The notes beneath the pieces were generated by a model that was given only the letters and a program-made list of their open reading frames with translations, had not been told where the DNA came from and did no database searches. Below are positions 57,885 to 64,000 of a stretch of DNA of 64,000 bases, piece after piece; the stretch's first letter is position 1, and every line of letters begins with the position of its first letter. Origin of the DNA: Tenodera sinensis (lineage: Eukaryota; Arthropoda; Insecta; Mantodea; Mantidae); contig CM060963.1 in NCBI GenBank assembly GCA_030765045.1, positions 66,394,617 through 66,458,616 on the forward strand, read 5' to 3'. The position numbers and the translations under genes were made by a program.

Positions 57885-58615
57885 TTAGATGTTTTCAAAT
57901 GCTAATGTTAGTGTCTTCAAATGTATTTTTGTTGACATGGCGATCTGTTACAAAAGTTCTGCCCCCGCCACCAGAAGAAGGTGAACTGGAAAAATGGGAT
58001 ACGTAAACATTTTCCACTGTGCCAATCAAATTTATGCGCTTTAGTTATTCGGACATCAGTGTTACCAACTAGTTTCAGCCAAATCTTAAATCAAAAGCCG
58101 CTATAAAGTCGCTAAATCAACATAAATACTATAATTAATTGAAAGGTATTTATATGTTTACTAATTTTAAAAAGAAAAATTCACTTCCTACTCAAAATCC
58201 AAAGAACAATAGGTCATCTACCACTGCTCCTCAGGCATAACCACAACAAATGATGTAGTTTGCACTGTTATGAGTGTTCTCTGCCGGGTGTACGATTAGA
58301 TTGTACCAATTTTACGCCGACTTTTGTGGGATTTCTAGCGAGTAACACATAGGTATTCCATAAAATCCTAATATCATCTCTGCAATACAACGCCAACTTG
58401 CCCAGTTGGAGAATTTAAGCTGACTCTTTGGCAATGTTCAACTGATTAAACAGCAGTTCTACTTCCGCATTGCAATGTGTCAATCTGCTTGTAATATCCT
58501 GAACTCTATTGCACTGGAAATGTTTTGGTGTTCTCTAACATTTAATTTACGCCACTGATTTTATATTTCATTTACTTGAAAAGGAATTCAATCCCGGACT
58601 AAACGTCTACAACAG
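57885..58615. other. AT-rich DNA without recognisable genes
   Basis: Nothing is recognised. Confidence 0.4.
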
Positions 58616-58619
58616 GGAT

Positions 58620-59430
58620 GTCAAACTTTGTCTTTGACAGTGAGTATCTAGTGACGGACACATACAGGCAATTCCATGGCACTTTTTAAGTAAATATGAA
58701 TTTTCTGGGAATATCCTGAGAAGACTTCTTCATTGTGAATGATTTTTGTATAAATGACATAGAGTAAGACAGACAAAAGCTTACTAAATAAAAACATGTA
58801 TCTAGTTAAAACACACCATTTATACAGAATACTTCTTTTGTGAGTGCACCATTTAGAAGATATTCTTTATTTGTTTGAATTTGCCAATACTTTTACTTTT
58901 TTCAAATAGGAATTTGTTATTCATTTTTTCATTGTTTGGCTTTGCAAAGTGAAGGGAATTTATAAGACATCGCATAGCAGCCAGCTCTTGAAACACTTCA
59001 CTATCGCTTAAAGCCTGCTGTATTCTCATTTTCCCTTTGCATCTACAAGCAAATTCACAGTAAGGTAATTTCTAAAAATCTTATCCTGATTAAAATGTAG
59101 TATATAGAAAAATAACCATTTTCAAGAATAGTGTGCCCGCCTCGGTAGCGTGATGGTTAGCGTGTCTGCCTCACGTTCAAGAGGTCGCGAGTTCGAATCT
59201 CGCTTAGGGTAAGTTATCCGGGTAAGGTTTTTTCCGAGGTTTTCCCTACCCTGAGAAGACGAGTGTCGGGTAACTTAAAAAGCTCCATGGACTTCGGGCT
59301 CATTTGAGCATCATTTAACCCATTTCATTTCACTCATTCGTCCGATATGACACAATGTTGGAGGACGTTAACTCAAAAAAAAAAAAAAAAAGAATAGTGT
59401 GTATAAGGGTAAGTACAAAGTCCGCGTGTA
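58620..59430 (+). repeat. dispersed CA/TG-bearing repeat family, copy I, split by a SINE
   Basis: Shows AATTTTCTGGGAATATCC, TTCAAATAGGAATTTGTTAT, TTCCCTTTGCATCTACAAGC and AGAAAAATAACCATTTTCAA. It is interrupted at 59136-59390 and resumes with TATAAGGGTAAGTACAAAGTC, the counterpart of the final block of copy B. The TG locus and upstream part are missing. Confidence 0.65.
59136..59390 (+). mobile_element. full-length tRNA-derived SINE, family D, with target duplications
   Basis: An 11-bp duplication AGAATAGTGTG lies at 59125-59135 and 59391-59401. The 255-bp body starts CCCGCCTCGGTAGCGTGATG. It has an A-box region (TAGCGTGATGGTTAGCGTG) and a B-box (GAGTTCGAATCTC). The tRNA-unrelated part includes GTTTTCCCTACCCTGAG, and the end is a 17-nt poly-A. 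Both RNA polymerase III boxes look intact. It is probably young, since the duplication is perfect. Confidence 0.9.
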
Positions 59431-59434
59431 GTGG

Positions 59435-59955
<521 letters not shown>

Positions 59956-59959
59956 CACG

Positions 59960-61530
59960 ATGATGATAATGGCCCAGAAATCTGTATAACTCATAGCTTG
60001 CTACATTATAGTTGAAACTACCCTTTTAATCAACAAAGTTTTCTGTTCTTTTTTTATTAATGGTGTATTACCTTTCAAGATATTTTTGAGAAAAACTAGA
60101 GGTATAGAAGATTAAAGGTAATGAAATTTTCCTTTTATTGTATATAAAACGTAGCTGATCTTTATTTTCATAGTTATTACATGAACAAACAGGAATACAA
60201 CATATACATCCATACAAATTTACAATAAACAGTGATTTAATTTGTAGTAAATTTAAAGGTTAAGTTGGTATACATGTAAAGCTCTCTGTGAACACTCCGG
60301 TTATATTTTAATGCGTTTGTAAGAAATAATACCCAAAATAAGGTAATTAGCTTAGGAAAATAATATCACAGATCCATTGACATCCATGGCGTTAGTGTGA
60401 AAACAATCTTATTATTTATAATTACCAAGAGGCAGAAGTAAACTAAAAACAGCACTTTTGTACAACAGAATTCTTTTGGAAGTCTAACCCACTTTGACCG
60501 CTGCTATTGATAAAGCTCATATGTAGGGACGAAGCGGAAAGAATGAAGGAAGCTACTTCTCCAGCGATCGGTATTGGGTAAAAAACTCTTGATTGATTGG
60601 TGTTTTATACTCCATTCAGAGGGAAGCTGAACAAACGGCCATGGAAGTTAAGTCTGATAACTTTAGAATAGTCGACCGTGCCGTTGTTTAAAGCAACGAA
60701 GGCAGATAACCTTAACAACCAAGATACATTCTTTGACTAGCCAAACGGATGAAGTTTTGTTTCGTTTCGATTTTAATAAGGAGCTACACTGGCTGTTCCA
60801 CTCTACATTTTATGAAATACATGTACTTTATTTGTTATATAAATATTTTCAAGCATGTATAGTAAAATTAATGAATAAACCTGAAATTTATATTTCTGCA
60901 TAAGTCAGTTTTCATAAGTTGCAGTACTTAAAGCTTTTACAATTACAATTAGTAGCTCTTAATCTACAGTTTTTATTTGCATTTAACACAAGTGCAGCAT
61001 TATATGAAGTTTTACATACCTACCCTCTTAAATAAAAACGAAATGACATTCCATATGTTTTTAAGATTATCGACTATAAAAGTATGACAAGAACGCGAAC
61101 GTCTATTCTTTGGTTAATATTTCAGCCTCCGACGTAAATCTTAAAGAAATCAAGCAATTTGCTTGTAACTATTTACAAGAATGCATCGCTGGGCTACCTT
61201 GTAACAGTGAGTGTAATGAAACTTAAGAAACAATTAGGAACCATATAGATACCAAAGAAATAACACTAGTCCTAATTACAAAGTATCCAAACCATACTTC
61301 ACCTTGCGCGTCAAGTCACCTCCACCCTTGTACTTCTCTGTTTTGTTTATAATATGCAAACAGGCTTATAACCCAGTTGTGGAACACTGCGTATGTGATT
61401 ACGAAATGTTCTGTTGTATACAAGGATGCTCCAATGTATTGTGCGTAGTATAAACACAATTTGTTAAAATTTAGCTTCTTCCAATTCACTACTATCATTA
61501 ACAAGCCATACTACACTGTATGCTGCTTGC
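59960..61530. other. AT-rich DNA without recognisable genes
   Basis: Nothing is recognised. Confidence 0.4.
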
Positions 61531-61729
61531 AAAAGTTAAAGGCATGTGAACGCTGGCCAATGCTCAAGCGGAGCGCTGTTGCCAAGCGTAGTGCGTGTAC
61601 TGGCAGAGGTTCTGTACATAAGAGCGCATGAGATGTGTGTACCACATTCGGCAGCGCTGGTAGGAGGGGCAAGATTAGGATTCGCTGTAGTCAGCAGTAC
61701 GGCCCACCTCCATATGCCTTTAACTTTTG
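61531..61729. mobile_element. 199-bp MITE-like element with 16-bp inverted ends
   Basis: CAAAAGTTAAAGGCAT (61531-61546) is perfectly inverted at 61714-61729. The interior is clearly richer in G+C than the flanks and has frames on both strands (61546-61752, 61748-61536) that simply span the element. No target duplication is evident. Confidence 0.6.
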
Positions 61730-61734
61730 TGAAC

Positions 61735-64000
61735 ATTATAAGTAACAACTAATTCTAAACAAAAATAACTTAAACAAGTTACAGCTATGTATATGCCGTA
61801 CCTGAAAATAATTATAATCTGCAAATACATAAATGGAAATAATCCTTATCTATTTATATATAAGGATGGATTAGTTTACGTACTATACTTGTTGCTTTTC
61901 AACACAGCTAGTGACCCGTTAATAACACTGACGGTCGGTGCTCTAATAAATGAATTTTCAATGTATATCTTCTGCAAAATGATACAAAAAGCATGGGATG
62001 GTACCTTACCTCCAATTAGTAAGCCAATATCAATTGAAGCAAGATTATTATGACATTGCTTCGAGCTTCCACGTGGAAGCATCCCAAATTGAATGCTCCT
62101 TGGACGACGTCACGTTGCCAAGGAGGCACAGGCAGAGTTAGAGAGGCTAGTTGTAAAAGTATGAGTAGCAAAACGAGCTTTAAGTGTAATCTGTGTGAGT
62201 GTGGCCATACTAATTGTAAAATTAAAGAAAATAAAAGCAACTGGAAGTGAATATATTACATTTAGAAGCTGGAAGCATAGAATATTGTTTGTTTATTTTA
62301 CCTGCAGTTTTATGAGGATATATTTTTTTCTTCGGTGTGATAATTATAAGATATTTTGAGCATCATCCCTTATTGTATGAATAAGTTAACACTTGATCTT
62401 GATTTATAATTTAATGAATGCTTTCCCTTTTAATAAATACGAATTTCTAACTTTTGAAAATCAAGAATACCACTACACCATTGCTCTACGGCACAGTAGC
62501 CCTTCTTGGCCTTCCCTCCTGGTATGTTGGTCCACATCTGATCTGAAGTATCACTACATCGCAGCCCAGATTTAATACATTGTAGAGCTAAATTCCTCAA
62601 AGCATTCTTTACATATACGGCATTATAGTGATTCAAGCAAAAGTAACAACACTTTTAATTTATGATTAAACAATGTTTACACAAAATACATCTTCTCTTA
62701 CAGCTGAAACATTGATTTTGTAGATAAATGGATGGCGTAGTCATCAAAGTGTCATGGATACATGATCTAGGGCTTCAAAACAGTACCTATGTTTGAAAAA
62801 TACGCTGGAATATGCTTTAATGATCATCAATCACAAGAGGATTAGGCCAATTGGCATGTTTTCCTTGAAGGAAATTTATCCCACAATCCGTTGGATGTTC
62901 CCAACAGTTTGTTCTCATTTCATATAACTTTCTCCGTTGGATCAAATATCTGTAATTCATCCCCTAAATCTGTACTTGTATTTTATCCAGGATAGTGAAA
63001 CCTGCCAGTAAACTAAGTAACCTCATTTTGCCAGCCATAATTCCACTCCTGTTTGTCCTGTTCAATACTTATTTTTGCGTTCTTGGATTATTAGTGGAAA
63101 AGCCATTACTTTGTAGACTTTCAACCGTGTTCCCAGTCTTGTTTTGGTCCAATGTCTTATGGTACCACAAATATTTCTATTACTGATGTTTCCGAACTGT
63201 TATTTTTCTGACTGTATCAATTATTAGACCTGTGGCTGAGATATGTAACGTGTGTAATGATCTCTCAAATAAATGGTAACCTACAAATGTTTACTTTACC
63301 TACCGGTAACAAATAAAGGAAGCATTAAAGTTTGAACCATGGCTTCTACCTAATTTATCTTTGTTATAAATAGAATGGATACATACATGTTTAGTGAATG
63401 TATTTAAATTAATAAGTAGACAGGAATAAGCTTTCTTAAGAACAATATAAGACATTTGTTCCTGATGCCCATCTTGGTTATGTGTATATACCAGCATGGC
63501 TTTTACCCTGGCATTTATTCCTAATGAAGACCATAGAGAATCCAATGGTCGAAAGCTCGAATTTTATAAATTTTACGCGGCTGATCACCCGAGAACCAAT
63601 TATTAGTTTGTAGAAGTGTTAGTGGAAAATATGTGATTGTAACTTATCGAAATTTTACGTCAATTAAACGAAACTCCAGCATAGAATACTCTTAAGTTAT
63701 GAAAGTTTGTACAATGAGAGATTTTCTAAGGCGGAGTCGGCAAATCGGTCATCGCAATTGCAGGAATGGCGACGTCACAATACGCAATCCCAAATGCACG
63801 GTTCAAACAAGGGGATTTCGGAAGCCACTGTGACAGAGTAAGATCTTCTCTAGGGCACATATACATATGATTAATACATATATACAGGAAGAGAACGCTA
63901 TGACGTTAATTTTTCATCTTATTCTTCACTTTATCTTGAGCTTTACAGTTTAACATACGTATATTTAACGTTAATTCACAAGTTTTACATATATACTGAC
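61735..64000. other. AT-rich DNA with a palindromic E-box
   Basis: GCTTCCACGTGGAAGC (62065-62080) is a perfect 16-bp palindrome centred on CACGTG. Just downstream, CCTTGG and CCAAGG bracket GACGTCAC (about 62098-62123). A 66-codon plus frame (62050-62250) overlaps and has CNLCECGHTNC, unassigned. Nothing else is recognised to the window end. Confidence 0.35.

Noticed and set aside
59136..59215. A functional tRNA gene
   Set aside because: Polymerase III boxes are present, but the unit has a non-tRNA body, a poly-A tail and target duplications, so it is a SINE.

Overview
The window is eukaryotic, AT-rich and repeat-dense. Everything recognisable points to an insect: mariner-like and piggyBac-like transposase remnants, LINEs of the endonuclease-RT-RNase H type, Ty3/gypsy-type LTR elements with a tRNA-Leu-type primer site, several tRNA-derived SINE families, and long AAT, CAT and CA microsatellites. 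A large cockroach- or termite-like genome would fit, but the species cannot be fixed from the sequence. I recognise no conventional host protein-coding gene. A candidate first exon near 17.2 kb and a few exon-like fragments are the only possible host-gene traces.

Layout. 0-11.5 kb: a mariner deletion derivative with intact inverted ends, a SINE with 12-bp target duplications, a TTA microsatellite, a 353-bp MITE and weak transposase traces. 11.6-14.2 kb: a young LTR retrotransposon with near-identical 503-bp LTRs, complete cis-signals and one long Gag-like ORF, but no polymerase. 14.5-20 kb: a piggyBac N-terminal remnant, a LINE 3' fragment, a second SINE with 13-bp duplications, an LTR of another family and a hAT-like last exon. 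22.5-25.3 kb: a foldback element whose right arm is split by a 5'-truncated LINE with 13-bp target duplications; the LINE ORF is open for 745 codons but has lost a catalytic aspartate. 29.5-32.8 kb: a decayed gypsy element on the minus strand. 33.4-34.6 kb: a purine-rich satellite built on an 18-bp unit. 35.4-37.4 kb: very long CAT, TTA and AAT tracts. 42.5-46.3 kb: a nearly full LINE of the same group, broken by frameshifts. 47.1-47.7 kb: an LTR with an adjacent primer site. The remainder is mostly AT-rich DNA without recognisable content.

The most unusual feature is a non-coding dispersed repeat found about ten times on both strands (near 7.0, 21.1, 26.7, 40.6, 41.3, 52.8, 54.4, 55.1, 56.9 and 58.6 kb). 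Eight copies carry a CA/TG tract at the same internal position, from a few dinucleotides to about 140 bp. Some copies are themselves hit by SINEs, giving a readable order of insertion.

All calls come from reading the sequence; no database or alignment program was used. Edges of old repeats are approximate.
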